From the NCBI RefSeq assembly GCF_021290385.1, contig NZ_CP089928.1:2774501-2838500 (forward strand): a stretch of DNA of 64,000 nt, read 5' to 3'. The translations under genes and the position numbers were made by a program. Each line of letters starts with the position of its first letter. The stretch's first letter is position 1. Of the stretch, positions 1 through 8,320 are shown one piece after another. Under the pieces are notes generated by a model. The model was not told where the DNA came from and ran no database searches. It saw only the letters and a program-made list of their open reading frames with translations. Origin of the DNA: Microbulbifer sp. YPW16 (GTDB taxonomy: Bacteria > Pseudomonadota > Gammaproteobacteria > Pseudomonadales > Cellvibrionaceae).

Positions 1-327
1 ATCGGGTTTACCGAAATTACATTGCAGTATCGGTTCTGATACTGGTCCGGGTGAACCCCTGCTTCGGGAAGCGCTTCGCTGTTCGGGGTGATCGGGCATT
101 CCAGGCGGTGCCTGGTCTTATTGTTGTGGACGCGAAATTAGTATTAATCGCCCGGTCGCTGCCAGGCGCAACTTGCCCGGGATCGGGCAAAGGCCGAGGA
201 GAGCGACTGTTATGCCCCTCATCGTTGGCTGCGCAGGCGAGGATAAAAGCGGGAGAGGGAAAACCTGCAAGCATGCCCCGGGTTCCCCGGGGCATGCTGA
301 AGCTACTGTGGGCCCGTGTTCCCGGCG
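1..327. other. Intergenic left edge, no convincing gene
   Basis: No open frame here looks like a protein: the frames on both strands have arginine/proline-rich compositions typical of GC-rich noncoding DNA, and none has a good ribosome binding site. The only clear structure is the GC-rich hairpin at 270-298, which lies just past the stop of the leftward gene at 328. The neighbouring gene to the left is outside the window. Confidence 0.6.
270..298 (-). terminator. Hairpin terminator of the MipA-family gene
   Basis: A near-perfect inverted repeat of about 12-13 bp per arm (AGCATGCCCCGG / CCGGGGCATGCT) with a very short loop lies 30 bp beyond the stop codon of the leftward gene. Read on the minus strand it is followed within 10 bases by a short TTTT. 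The U-tract is weak, so this is a probable rather than certain intrinsic terminator. Confidence 0.55.
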
Positions 328-1434
328 TTAAAAAGCGTAAGTGACGGCACCAAAGCCCTTGATCACACGGTCATCGTCGACAATCGGGCTGTCGGTGATG
401 TCACTGCCCAGGTCTTCCACGCCGACACTGAGTATCACCCGCCAGTTTTCGGTAATCTCATACAGGCCGCCAAGGCCAACCTCGACGGTGACGGTGTCGC
501 CCACGTTGTAAGCCGGGCGGGCCGGCGTAGCCGCGGAAACGGGAACACCAAAGTCATAGTCGGCCAGGTCGCTGCTCAGCCAGTTGACGCCCAGTTCCGG
601 TGACAGGCGCAGCTTGCCGAACTGGAAACCGCGGGATACCCGCGCCACTGCACTGCCACCGCCGATCTGGTCCAGCACATCGTGCTCATAACCCAGGTCG
701 AACTCGAAACCGTTGGGGCCCTCGTAAACCAGGCCCAGGCCCGCCATCAGCGTGCTGTCGCGATCGCCCAGGCCCTCCAGGAAGTCGGAGTCGTCCTCTT
801 CGTAGGCACCGACACGATAAGTCGCCGTGATTGCCAGGCGCAGGGTGTCGCTGCCCAGGATGCCGTAACGCAGCGCCGGGCCTATCCACTGTAACCGGTC
901 ACCGAAATAGGTGATGGCGGGAATCGGCTGCACCACAGTGGTGTCGGAACCCACATACGGGCTGCTGCGGGTGATCACGCCCAGGCCCACGCCCCACTGG
1001 CCTGACTCGCCGAGAATCTCGTATAGCTCGATTTTGACTTCGTTGGGCCGGTCCTGCGCTACGTAGAAACTTGCCTGCTGGAAGCTGGGGGGGCCCTTGG
1101 GCTGGTAGTTGTTGGACAGGCCGATGCGCTCCCGGGGGATGCCGATAAAGTTGCGGTCAAGCGCCCGGTTATTGTTCGAGTCGAGGTACACGAGCACCGC
1201 GACCTCGCCGGCAGGGGCATCGGGAATCACGTAATTCTGCCCGGGCTGGATGTCATAGCGCACCTCGCGCGCGGGACGCCGGAAATCACCAAAAGCATCC
1301 GGGTCATCGTAAACCTGCAGTACGACCACTCCCTCTGGCGGCAGGTTTTGCATGCGAACATTAATATCGGCTGCGCTGGCAGTCGCGGATGCGAGCAACG
1401 AGAACAGCAGTGAAAGTACGGCTGGTTGTTTCAT
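328..1434 (-). CDS. DUF2141 / MipA-OmpV fusion outer-membrane protein
   Basis: Predicted exported protein of 368 residues. A signal peptide of about 20 residues (MKQPAVLSLLFSLLASATAS, ending near an Ala-x-Ala site) leads into a DUF2141-like beta-sandwich of about 115 residues, with motifs such as YDDP and LDSNNNRALD. The C-terminal ~230 residues have alternating aromatic and small residues and end in Phe (AVTYAF), as in MipA/OmpV-family outer-membrane barrels. MipA was described in E. coli as a scaffold for murein enzymes; other members are linked to metal or antibiotic responses, and the role here is unknown. The start at 1434 was preferred to a frame opening 27 bases upstream because the signal peptide begins there. 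It stands alone with a terminator behind it. The two domains usually occur in separate proteins. Confidence 0.75.
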   Translation of the reverse strand: MKQPAVLSLLFSLLASATASAADINVRMQNLPPEGVVVLQVYDDPDAFGDFRRPAREVRYDIQPGQNYVIPDAPAGEVAVLVYLDSNNNRALDRNFIGIPRERIGLSNNYQPKGPPSFQQASFYVAQDRPNEVKIELYEILGESGQWGVGLGVITRSSPYVGSDTTVVQPIPAITYFGDRLQWIGPALRYGILGSDTLRLAITATYRVGAYEEDDSDFLEGLGDRDSTLMAGLGLVYEGPNGFEFDLGYEHDVLDQIGGGSAVARVSRGFQFGKLRLSPELGVNWLSSDLADYDFGVPVSAATPARPAYNVGDTVTVEVGLGGLYEITENWRVILSVGVEDLGSDITDSPIVDDDRVIKGFGAVTYAF

Positions 1435-1843
1435 AAGCAGAGGTGGTCCCGGGAATTCCAACTTCTATGTACGCAGAGGCTGAAGAAGCAGATGACTGTT
1501 AATGCGGACCGCGCTCGCAGTGAATCACAGCCCGCAATCCGTTTGTCATTGCCTTCCTGCGGTGTGTCGCCCGTTGGCGCTTCAACATGCACCATGTAAC
1601 AGTGTAGGAGTTTCACAATACCCCCAATGCAGAGTCTTCCATCGGCTTTGCTCCGGTGACCGGTTCGCATTGGGGGTTGCGCACGCGCAGGTAAGGGGAC
1701 TTAACCCATCCGGGCGCGTTCAGCGTAGGGAAGGGAGAGGGCAGCTGCATGGCCGGGGCGGCCGAATTAGTGAAATCGGGAATATTTCGCAGTAGTCTGG
1801 ACTTCTCATTGACTGATAATCAAAAAACTTCTGTGGAGCTAAC
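1435..1843. other. Divergent intergenic region between mipA-like gene and RND operon
   Basis: 409 bp separate the divergent mipA-like gene and the efflux operon, so both promoters must lie here. I see no strong -35/-10 pair. The notable element is the perfect 11-bp inverted repeat at 1620-1677. A GATAAT at about 1815-1820 lies close to the efflux adaptor start but has no good -35. No small gene is convincing. Confidence 0.5.
1620..1677. repeat. Perfect 11-bp inverted repeat, 36-bp spacer
   Basis: ACCCCCAATGC at 1620-1630 is matched by its exact reverse complement GCATTGGGGGT at 1667-1677. The spacer contains further partial symmetry (CCGGTGACCGG). It sits midway between divergent genes with no coding sequence around it. 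It could be a looped operator or an extended RNA hairpin; there is no T-tract to make it a classical terminator. Confidence 0.6.
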
Positions 1844-2917
1844 TTGAAAACTGTCCAACGAGGACGCTTCTGCCGCCAGCGGGGCGTTGCCACCGGTGTT
1901 GCATTACTGGCTATCACCCTGCTGACCGGGTGCGAACCGGCTGCCGAGTCTCCCGGGGAGCGGGAGCAGCCCCGGGCCCAGCCGGTGGTGACGGAAACCG
2001 TGGCATGGCAGCCGCGGCTGGTCCGGGTCGAGGCCGTTGGTACCTCCCGTGCGGACAAGAGTGTCACCCTGTACCCGGAAGTGAGTGGTGAGGTGGTGGA
2101 GGTGAGCCTCAAGGCCGGCGACCGGGTCGCGGCGGGCCAGACCATCGTGCAGCTGGACCAGCGCGACCAGCGCCTGGCGGTGCAGCTCGCGCGGGTGGCA
2201 CTGGAAGATGCCAAACGGCTGTACAGCCGCTACCAGCGCACCCGGGACTCCGGCGCGGTGACCGAGAACGCCGTGGACGATGCCCGCAGTGCAGTCGAGC
2301 GCGCCCGGCTGAACCTGGACCGGGCCGAAGTGGCGCTGGACCATCGCTCGATCGAGGCGCCCTTCGACGGCTATATCGGCATTAGCAACATCGACCCCGG
2401 TGCGCGGGTCGATCCCTCCACAGAGATCACCACCATCGATGACCGCAGCACGCTGCTGGTGACTTTCCAGGTGCCCGAGTTGTTTCACGGCCAGATCGAC
2501 GAGGGGCAGCCGATCTCGGTATCCGCCTGGTCCAACGGCGACCCCGGCCACCAGGGTGAGGTGATCGATATCGACAGCCGGGTGAGCCCGCAGACCCGCA
2601 CCTTCACGGTGCGGGCGCGGGTTGATAACGGCGACGACCGGCTGCGCCCGGGCATGAGCTTCCGGGTAACCCTGAAGCTGGCGGCGGGCCGTTACCCGGT
2701 GGTACCGGAAGTGGCGCTGCAGTGGGGCAATGATGGCGCCTTTGTCTGGGCCGTGGACGGCAGTGGCAAGGTGCGCCGCGTGCCGGCCACGGTGGTGCAG
2801 CGGCTGCAGGGTGCCATCCTGGTGGATTCCGACCTGCCCGAGGGGATGTCGGTTGTGACCGAGGGCACCCAGCGAATGCGCGAGGGCATGCCGGTGGCCA
2901 ATATGGCGAGGTTGTAA
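1844..2917 (+). CDS. RND efflux periplasmic adaptor (membrane fusion) lipoprotein
   Basis: Membrane-fusion subunit of an RND tripartite pump, linking the inner-membrane transporter at 2922 to an outer-membrane channel. It is 357 residues, normal for HlyD/AcrA-type adaptors. Visible parts are a lipoprotein signal with lipobox LLTGC (Cys30), a biotinyl-lipoyl half (GEVVEVSLKAGDRV), an alpha-helical hairpin of about residues 105-160, the second lipoyl half (IEAPFDGYIG) and a C-terminal beta-barrel/membrane-proximal region (RLRPGMSFRVTL). Glu follows the lipidated Cys, so outer-membrane sorting is possible. The start is TTG at 1844, chosen because GGAG (1835-1838) lies 5 bases upstream. It is 4 bases from the pump gene, indicating co-translation. 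No TolC-like channel gene is nearby, so the pump probably borrows one encoded elsewhere. Confidence 0.9.
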   Translation: MKTVQRGRFCRQRGVATGVALLAITLLTGCEPAAESPGEREQPRAQPVVTETVAWQPRLVRVEAVGTSRADKSVTLYPEVSGEVVEVSLKAGDRVAAGQTIVQLDQRDQRLAVQLARVALEDAKRLYSRYQRTRDSGAVTENAVDDARSAVERARLNLDRAEVALDHRSIEAPFDGYIGISNIDPGARVDPSTEITTIDDRSTLLVTFQVPELFHGQIDEGQPISVSAWSNGDPGHQGEVIDIDSRVSPQTRTFTVRARVDNGDDRLRPGMSFRVTLKLAAGRYPVVPEVALQWGNDGAFVWAVDGSGKVRRVPATVVQRLQGAILVDSDLPEGMSVVTEGTQRMREGMPVANMARL

Positions 2918-2921
2918 TCCC

Positions 2922-5900
2922 ATGAGCAATGATTCCACTCGCGACAGGGATTCCGCAGTGAACCAGGACGCCGGGCCACACCGGGGTGACCTGGCCTCCC
3001 TGGCGATCCGCCGCCCGGTACTGGTGCTGGTGCTCAACCTGTTGATTGCCATTGCCGGTATCGCCGCATTCAGTGCGGTGGAAGTGCGCGAGCTGCCGGA
3101 TGTGGATGTACCGGTGGTATCGATCCGCGGTGAGATGCCCGGCGCTTCCCCGGAGACCATGGATTCCGAGGTCACCAGCATTGTCGAGGGGGCGGTGGCG
3201 CGGGTCTCCGGCATCAGGAATATCCAGTCCTCCAGCGAGGAGAACAATTTCCGTATCCATGTCGAGTTCAACACCAATGTGGACCTGGATACCGCCGCCG
3301 CCGATGTGCGCGAAGCGGTGAACCAGGCCCAGCGGGACCTGCCCCAGGACGTGGAGCGGCTGGTGGTGGTCAAGGCCGCCGACCAGCCGGAGCCGGTGAT
3401 CAACCTGGCGGTAACCAGCGAGCGCCTGCGTGATGAGGCGCTCACCTACATCATCGAGAAAGACATCGTTCCGGAGCTGATCTCGATTCCCGGCGTTGCC
3501 GATGTGCCCATCTCCGGCCAGCGCCAGCGCGTCCTGCGGGTGGTGCTGGACCCGCTGCGCCTCACCAGTTTTGGCCTGTCAGTGAGTGACGTGGCGGCGG
3601 TACTGGAGCAGGCACCGCTGGATGTACCCTCCGGCAGTTTCCGCTCGGAGGACCAGCAACTGCTGGTGCGCACCGACGCGTCGACGGTGACCGAGGAACA
3701 GGTGCGCGATATCGTGATCAGCGGCACTACCCGCATTGGCGATGTGGCGCACGTGGCGTTCGGGCCCGAGGATGTGCAGTCGCTGGTGTACCTGAACAAC
3801 CGGCCGGTAATCGGCCTGGGTATCGTGCGCCAGGCGCAGAGCAATACCATCGATATCAGCGAGGACGTGCGGCGGGTAATCGACAGCCTGAACCTGCGCT
3901 TCGACAATCTCGAAATCACCGTGACCGAGGACCGGGCGGTATTTATCCAGGGTTCGGTGCGGGAGGTGGTTACCAGCCTGTGCTTCACCATCGCCATCGT
4001 GATTGCCGCCATCTGGCTGTTCTTTGGCAATATCCGCACCACCCTGGTCCCCAGCACCGCCATTCCCATCGCCCTGGTGGGCACCCTGGCGGGTATCTGG
4101 TTGATGGGCTTTTCCATCAACATCCTGACCCTGCTGGCGATTGTGCTGGCCACCGGCCTGGTGGTGGATGACGCGATTGTGGTGCTCGAGAATATCCAGC
4201 GGCGCCGCGCCCAGGGCCTCGGGGCCCGGGCGGCCGCGGTGCTGGGTACACGCCAGGTGATCTTTGCCGTACTGGCCACCACGGCGGTGCTGGTCAGTGT
4301 GTTTATCCCCATTTCGCTGCTGCCCAGTACCGCCGGGCGCATGTTCCGCGAGTTCGGGCTGGTGCTGGCCACGGCGGTGGCGCTGTCCTCGGTGGTGGCG
4401 CTGACTCTGGTGCCGATGCTCACCGCGCGTATTACCCGGGATGAGCGGCAACAGCGTCCGCACCCGGTCTACGAGCGCCTGGTGGGTATTGGTGGGCGTA
4501 TCGCGAACGCTTACCAGCGCAGCCTGGTCGCCTGCCTGCGCCATGCCCGGTTGAGCTTCGCGGTGGCGCTGATGCTCGCAGTGGGCGCGGGCGGGCTCTA
4601 CCTGGTGCTGGGCAAGGAATTGCTGCCATCGGAAGATCGCGGGCTGATCCGCGTCGATGCCACCGGCCCGGATGGCGTGGGGCAGAATTACATTGCCCGC
4701 CAGGCGGAACATATCGAGGATGTGGTGCGACCGCTGGTGGAGCGCGGCGATGCCACCGATATCATTACGTTGATCGGGCGCTACGACCCCAACCGGGCCC
4801 GGGTGACCCTGCCCCTGGCGGACTGGGAGGAGCGGGAGATCTCCCAGCAGGCACTGGCCGGGGAAATTGCCGGGCCGCTGGCACAGATACCCGGCGCCCG
4901 AATTCGCGTCAGCAGCCCCAACAGCCTGTCCCTGCGCGGCGGTGGCGGCGGGATCGAGATTGCCCTGGTGGGCAATGACTACAACCGCATCTACCAGGCC
5001 GCCCGGGAGATGGCCCGCGCCATTGAGGACCGGCTGCCCCACCTGAGCCAGCCGGATATCAGTTACCGGCCCACCCAGCCGCAGCTGTCGATCGAGATCG
5101 ATCGTCGCCGTGCGGCGGACCTGGGGGTGCCGCTGGAAAATATTGCCGTAACCCTGCGGGCAGTGGTCGATGGGCTGGATGTGGTGGACCTGAATGTGGG
5201 CGACCAGGCCGTACCGATCATGCTGGAGGCCGCCAACACCACCGTCTCGTCACCGGAGGACCTGGTAAACCTCTATGTGAAGAGCAGCAGCGGCGAGCTG
5301 CTGCCGCTGTCGAGTATGGTCAGCCTGCGCGAGGAGAGCGTGGCCGCGGAGCTGGACCGGCACGGCCAGCGTCGCGCGATCGAGATCGATATGGGGCTGG
5401 CTCCGGGCTACCCGCTGGCAAGCGCGGTGGAGGAATTGCGTGCCCTGGGAAGCGAGATCCTGCCGCAGGATGTCGGCATCCTGTTCCAGGGCGAGGCCGA
5501 TACCCTGGAAGAGAGCTCCCGCGAGGTGGCGATGACCTATGCCATCGCCGCCCTGGTGGTATTCCTGGTGCTGTGCGCCCAGTTTGAGGGCATCAGCAGT
5601 GCCGTGATCGTCATGACCACGGTACCGTTCGGGCTGGCCGCGGCGGTCTACGCGCTGTTCCTCACCGGTACCACGGTGAACATCTTCTCCCAGATCGGGC
5701 TGGTGATGCTGATTGGCCTGATGGCCAAGAACGGCATCCTGCTGGTGGAGTTCGCGGACCAGCTGCGCGACCGTGGCCACAGTGTGTACGAGGCGATTAC
5801 CGAGGCGGCACAGGTGCGCCTGCGCCCCATCGCCATGACCATGCTCTCTACGGTGCTGGGCGGGCTGCCGCTGATCCTGAGTAGCGGTCCCGGCGCCGAG

Positions 5901-6068
5901 GCGCGCGGTGCGATCGGCTGGGTGATGTTCGGTGGCCTGGGGCTGGCGGCGCTGTTTACCCTCTACCTGACCCCGGTGGTTTACCTGGGGCTGGGGCGCT
6001 TCCACAAGCCGCGCTCGGTGGAGAGCAGCAGGCTGGAGGAAGAGCTGCAGGCGGCTACCGGCAATTAA
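2922..6068 (+). CDS. RND multidrug efflux transporter (HAE-1/AcrB type)
   Basis: Inner-membrane proton-driven exporter of 1048 residues, full length for AcrB/MexB-type proteins. It shows the expected twelve-helix pattern with two large periplasmic loops. Diagnostic residues are present: the paired aspartates of helix 4 (VVDDAIVVLEN, Asp416-Asp417) and the lysine of helix 10 (GLMAKNG, Lys936), which form the proton relay. The N-terminal cytoplasmic tail before the first helix is about 10-15 residues longer than usual and charged. It forms an operon with the adaptor at 1844. The substrate cannot be read from sequence; in this family biocides, bile salts and antibiotics are typical. No local TetR or MarR regulator is seen. 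Confidence 0.93.
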   Translation: MSNDSTRDRDSAVNQDAGPHRGDLASLAIRRPVLVLVLNLLIAIAGIAAFSAVEVRELPDVDVPVVSIRGEMPGASPETMDSEVTSIVEGAVARVSGIRNIQSSSEENNFRIHVEFNTNVDLDTAAADVREAVNQAQRDLPQDVERLVVVKAADQPEPVINLAVTSERLRDEALTYIIEKDIVPELISIPGVADVPISGQRQRVLRVVLDPLRLTSFGLSVSDVAAVLEQAPLDVPSGSFRSEDQQLLVRTDASTVTEEQVRDIVISGTTRIGDVAHVAFGPEDVQSLVYLNNRPVIGLGIVRQAQSNTIDISEDVRRVIDSLNLRFDNLEITVTEDRAVFIQGSVREVVTSLCFTIAIVIAAIWLFFGNIRTTLVPSTAIPIALVGTLAGIWLMGFSINILTLLAIVLATGLVVDDAIVVLENIQRRRAQGLGARAAAVLGTRQVIFAVLATTAVLVSVFIPISLLPSTAGRMFREFGLVLATAVALSSVVALTLVPMLTARITRDERQQRPHPVYERLVGIGGRIANAYQRSLVACLRHARLSFAVALMLAVGAGGLYLVLGKELLPSEDRGLIRVDATGPDGVGQNYIARQAEHIEDVVRPLVERGDATDIITLIGRYDPNRARVTLPLADWEEREISQQALAGEIAGPLAQIPGARIRVSSPNSLSLRGGGGGIEIALVGNDYNRIYQAAREMARAIEDRLPHLSQPDISYRPTQPQLSIEIDRRRAADLGVPLENIAVTLRAVVDGLDVVDLNVGDQAVPIMLEAANTTVSSPEDLVNLYVKSSSGELLPLSSMVSLREESVAAELDRHGQRRAIEIDMGLAPGYPLASAVEELRALGSEILPQDVGILFQGEADTLEESSREVAMTYAIAALVVFLVLCAQFEGISSAVIVMTTVPFGLAAAVYALFLTGTTVNIFSQIGLVMLIGLMAKNGILLVEFADQLRDRGHSVYEAITEAAQVRLRPIAMTMLSTVLGGLPLILSSGPGAEARGAIGWVMFGGLGLAALFTLYLTPVVYLGLGRFHKPRSVESSRLEEELQAATGN

Positions 6069-6183
6069 GTCGGGCCTGGAATTTTGCCCTGGTGCCGGCG
6101 GTGGTTTTCCTGTCGCCGGTAGTTTTCTCTACCTGGACCTTTCCCCGGGACAGGAACAGGCTGGTTGATAGCGGGAGGTGGCC

Positions 6184-6621
6184 ATGGCCAGTAAAAATCC
6201 GGGCGGGCTGAACGCAAACGGCTGGGTGACTTTTCTCGCCCATTTCCTGTTTATCCTCGCGGCCTGGACCGTTTTCATCAAGTATCTCTTTCCCATCGGT
6301 TACGCGCTGGCGAACGGCGAGCCATGGATGCGCTACATATACTGGGATTTCTGGCCGGTGATCCATGTGTGGCTGGGTTGGGCGTTGCTGGTGCGGCCCA
6401 CTTACCTCTACCGTCTTGCGCTGGTGGTGTCGCTGGTGGAGATACTGATTATTGGCACCAAGTTCGCCCAGTTTCTCGTGCAACCCGAATGGTCTATCTG
6501 GCGCACCAACTGGTTTGTAAACAAGGTGTTCGTACTGGCCTGTTTTATCCTGTTGCTGGCCACGGCGTTACTGAAACCAGCCTCCCTTGAAACCCGAGCC
6601 CTTAAAACCAGAGTCCCTTAA
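6184..6621 (+). CDS. Small four-helix membrane protein, unknown function
   Basis: 145-residue hydrophobic protein with four predicted membrane segments (about residues 14-35, 50-70, 73-92 and 106-126) separated by aromatic-rich loops (WMRYIYWDFWPV, WSIWRTNWF). I do not recognise a named family. The ATG at 6184 was chosen because GGGAGG (6173-6178) is ideally placed before it; an in-frame GTG at 6178 overlaps that ribosome binding site. The last residues (LETRALKTRVP) are encoded by the first units of a short tandem repeat that continues past the stop, suggesting recent repeat expansion of the 3' end. It lies 115 bases after the pump gene and may or may not be co-transcribed with it. Confidence 0.7.
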   Translation: MASKNPGGLNANGWVTFLAHFLFILAAWTVFIKYLFPIGYALANGEPWMRYIYWDFWPVIHVWLGWALLVRPTYLYRLALVVSLVEILIIGTKFAQFLVQPEWSIWRTNWFVNKVFVLACFILLLATALLKPASLETRALKTRVP

Positions 6622-6644
6622 AACCTGAGTCCCTTAAACCCGCT
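6584..6644 (+). repeat. Short tandem repeat, about four 15-16-bp units
   Basis: Four copies of a unit resembling CCCTTAAAACC(A/T)GAGT begin at 6584, 6599, 6615 and 6631, the two middle ones differing at one base. The stop codon at 6619-6621 of the upstream membrane protein falls inside the third unit. Copy-number change would alter the C-terminus of that protein or the distance to the next gene. Confidence 0.75.
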
Positions 6645-6673
6645 ACGCCACTCAATTCCGGGAGGCAGCAAGC

Positions 6674-7615
6674 ATGACGACAAACACTCACGCGAAGACT
6701 GGCCGCCGGCAATTCCTCAAGCTGGTGTCTACGGGTCTGGCTGCCATGGCAATGTCCCCGGTACTGCGAGCCGCACCCGATGGCCTGTTGCGCAAGGCGA
6801 TCCCCGCCACCGGCGAGCAACTGCCGGTGATCGGGCTGGGTACCTGGCAGACGTTCAACGTGGGCAGCGACCCGGAATTGCTGGATGCCCGTACCGAGGT
6901 GCTGCGGGCATTTTTCGATCATGGTGGCGGGCTGGTGGATTCCTCCCCGATGTACGGCTCGGCACCGGATGTGATGGGCTATGCCCTGAAAAAACTGGGT
7001 GTGCCCGAGTCACTGTTTTCCGCCGAGAAAGTCTGGAGCCCGGCGGGCGGATCCGCCCGGGAACAGTTCCAGCAGCTCGCGGCGCGCTGGGGCCTGCCGG
7101 AATTCAACCTGCTGCAGGTGCACAACCTGGTGGACTGGCGACAGCAGCTTGAAACCCTGCGCGAGCTGAAGGCGGAGGGCAGGATCCAGTATATCGGTAT
7201 CACCACTTCGCACGGCCGCCGCCACCGGGAGTTCGAGCGGGTAATGGCATCTGAAGACATCGATTTCGCCCAGCTGACCTATAACATCACCCACCGGGAA
7301 GTGGAGGCCCGGCTGCTGCCGCTGGCACGGGAGCGGGGTATTGCGGTAATCGCCAACCGGCCCTACGACGGTGGTCGCCTGATCAAGGGCCTGAAACGCA
7401 GCGAAAATGTCCCCGCCTGGGCCAGGGAGGAGTGCGGCTGCCAGACCTGGGCCGACTTCCTGCTGAAGTTTATTGTCAGCCACCCGGCGGTGAACTGCGC
7501 CATTCCCGCCACCACCCGGGTCGAGCACCTGAACGAGAATATGCGGGCTGGCAATAAACCGCTGCCATCCCCCGACTGCCGCCGGAAAATGATCCGGCAT
7601 ATCGAGTCGCTATGA
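6674..7615 (+). CDS. Tat-exported aldo/keto reductase
   Basis: 313 residues: a twin-arginine signal (GRRQFLKL, hydrophobic stretch, Ala-x-Ala near residue 35) followed by an aldo/keto reductase barrel of about 275 residues. All four catalytic residues of the superfamily are visible: Asp89 and Tyr94 (VDSSPMYG), Lys119 (SAEKVW) and His150 (LQVHN). It should therefore be an active NAD(P)H-dependent carbonyl reductase, assembled with cofactor in the cytoplasm and exported folded, which is how Tat substrates work. An ATG preceded by GGGAGG supports the start. Its last codon overlaps the next gene by 4 bases (ATGA), so the two are translationally coupled. The substrate is unknown. Confidence 0.88.
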   Translation: MTTNTHAKTGRRQFLKLVSTGLAAMAMSPVLRAAPDGLLRKAIPATGEQLPVIGLGTWQTFNVGSDPELLDARTEVLRAFFDHGGGLVDSSPMYGSAPDVMGYALKKLGVPESLFSAEKVWSPAGGSAREQFQQLAARWGLPEFNLLQVHNLVDWRQQLETLRELKAEGRIQYIGITTSHGRRHREFERVMASEDIDFAQLTYNITHREVEARLLPLARERGIAVIANRPYDGGRLIKGLKRSENVPAWAREECGCQTWADFLLKFIVSHPAVNCAIPATTRVEHLNENMRAGNKPLPSPDCRRKMIRHIESL

Positions 7616-8310
7616 GCGAATGGTCCAGCTACCGCCTGGAGGATTTCATTCCCTTTACCGCGGATGTCTATTATCGCCTGCTGGAACGGATGGGCGAGGA
7701 TTTCTGGCCGCTGCACCTGCTCACCCTTTTGCTGGGAGGCGTAATTATTGTACTTGTCCTGCGTGGGCGTGCGCGTCTCGCCTGCCTGCTACTCGCCCCG
7801 GCGTGGGTCTTTGTGGGGGTGGGGTATTTCATGCTGCGCTACGGTGAGCTCAACTGGGCCGGGCAGGATATCGGCTGGGGGTTTGTGCTTGAGGGGATCA
7901 TGCTCGCCGCAGTCGGTGCCAGCGGGCTCGGTATCGATCACGCGCCACGATTCAAAACCCTACCGGTGATGCTTGGTGCGCTGCTGGGAGTGCTGGGATT
8001 GTTCGGCTTGCCAGTGATTGCCCCGCTGCTGGGCTACGGCTGGTTCCAGGCGGAGACCTTCGCCATCCACCCGGCGCCCACCGCAATAATGACGCTGGGT
8101 GTGGTACTGGTGGCGCTCCGTGGCATCGGCCTGTGGGTGGCCGCGGTTATACCCCTGGCCTGGATTGCAATTTCGGGGATGACGTTACTGGTGCTCGAGG
8201 CACCCTGGGCACCGCTAACCTTTACCGTCCTGGCAGCGGGGCTGCTCGGCCTGGTGTGGAAAACTGTGGCCGGGCTCAGGCGGTTGCGCGGAGGCGGGGC
8301 TCCCGCCTGA
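7612..8310 (+). CDS. DUF6064-like multi-pass membrane protein
   Basis: 232 residues with about seven membrane helices after a conserved-looking amphipathic N-terminus (SYRLEDFIPF, YYRLLERMGEDFWPLH). That opening resembles the DUF6064 family of uncharacterised integral membrane proteins; this assignment is from memory of the family pattern. A paired proline/histidine loop (AIHPAPTAIMTLG) faces one side. The start codon overlaps the stop of the Tat-exported reductase, so the two proteins are made together and might act as exported enzyme and membrane partner, although no redox cofactor motif is visible in this protein. A GC-rich stem (AGGCGGG/CCCGCCT, 8292-8308) closes the gene. Confidence 0.65.
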   Translation: MSEWSSYRLEDFIPFTADVYYRLLERMGEDFWPLHLLTLLLGGVIIVLVLRGRARLACLLLAPAWVFVGVGYFMLRYGELNWAGQDIGWGFVLEGIMLAAVGASGLGIDHAPRFKTLPVMLGALLGVLGLFGLPVIAPLLGYGWFQAETFAIHPAPTAIMTLGVVLVALRGIGLWVAAVIPLAWIAISGMTLLVLEAPWAPLTFTVLAAGLLGLVWKTVAGLRRLRGGGAPA

Positions 8311-8320
8311 GTTGGCAGGT

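Noticed and set aside
1904-3445. Long open frame on the minus strand opposite the efflux adaptor and pump
   Set aside because: It is antisense to two clearly recognised genes, has the Arg/Ser/His-rich composition caused by GC-rich codon complement and lacks any domain.
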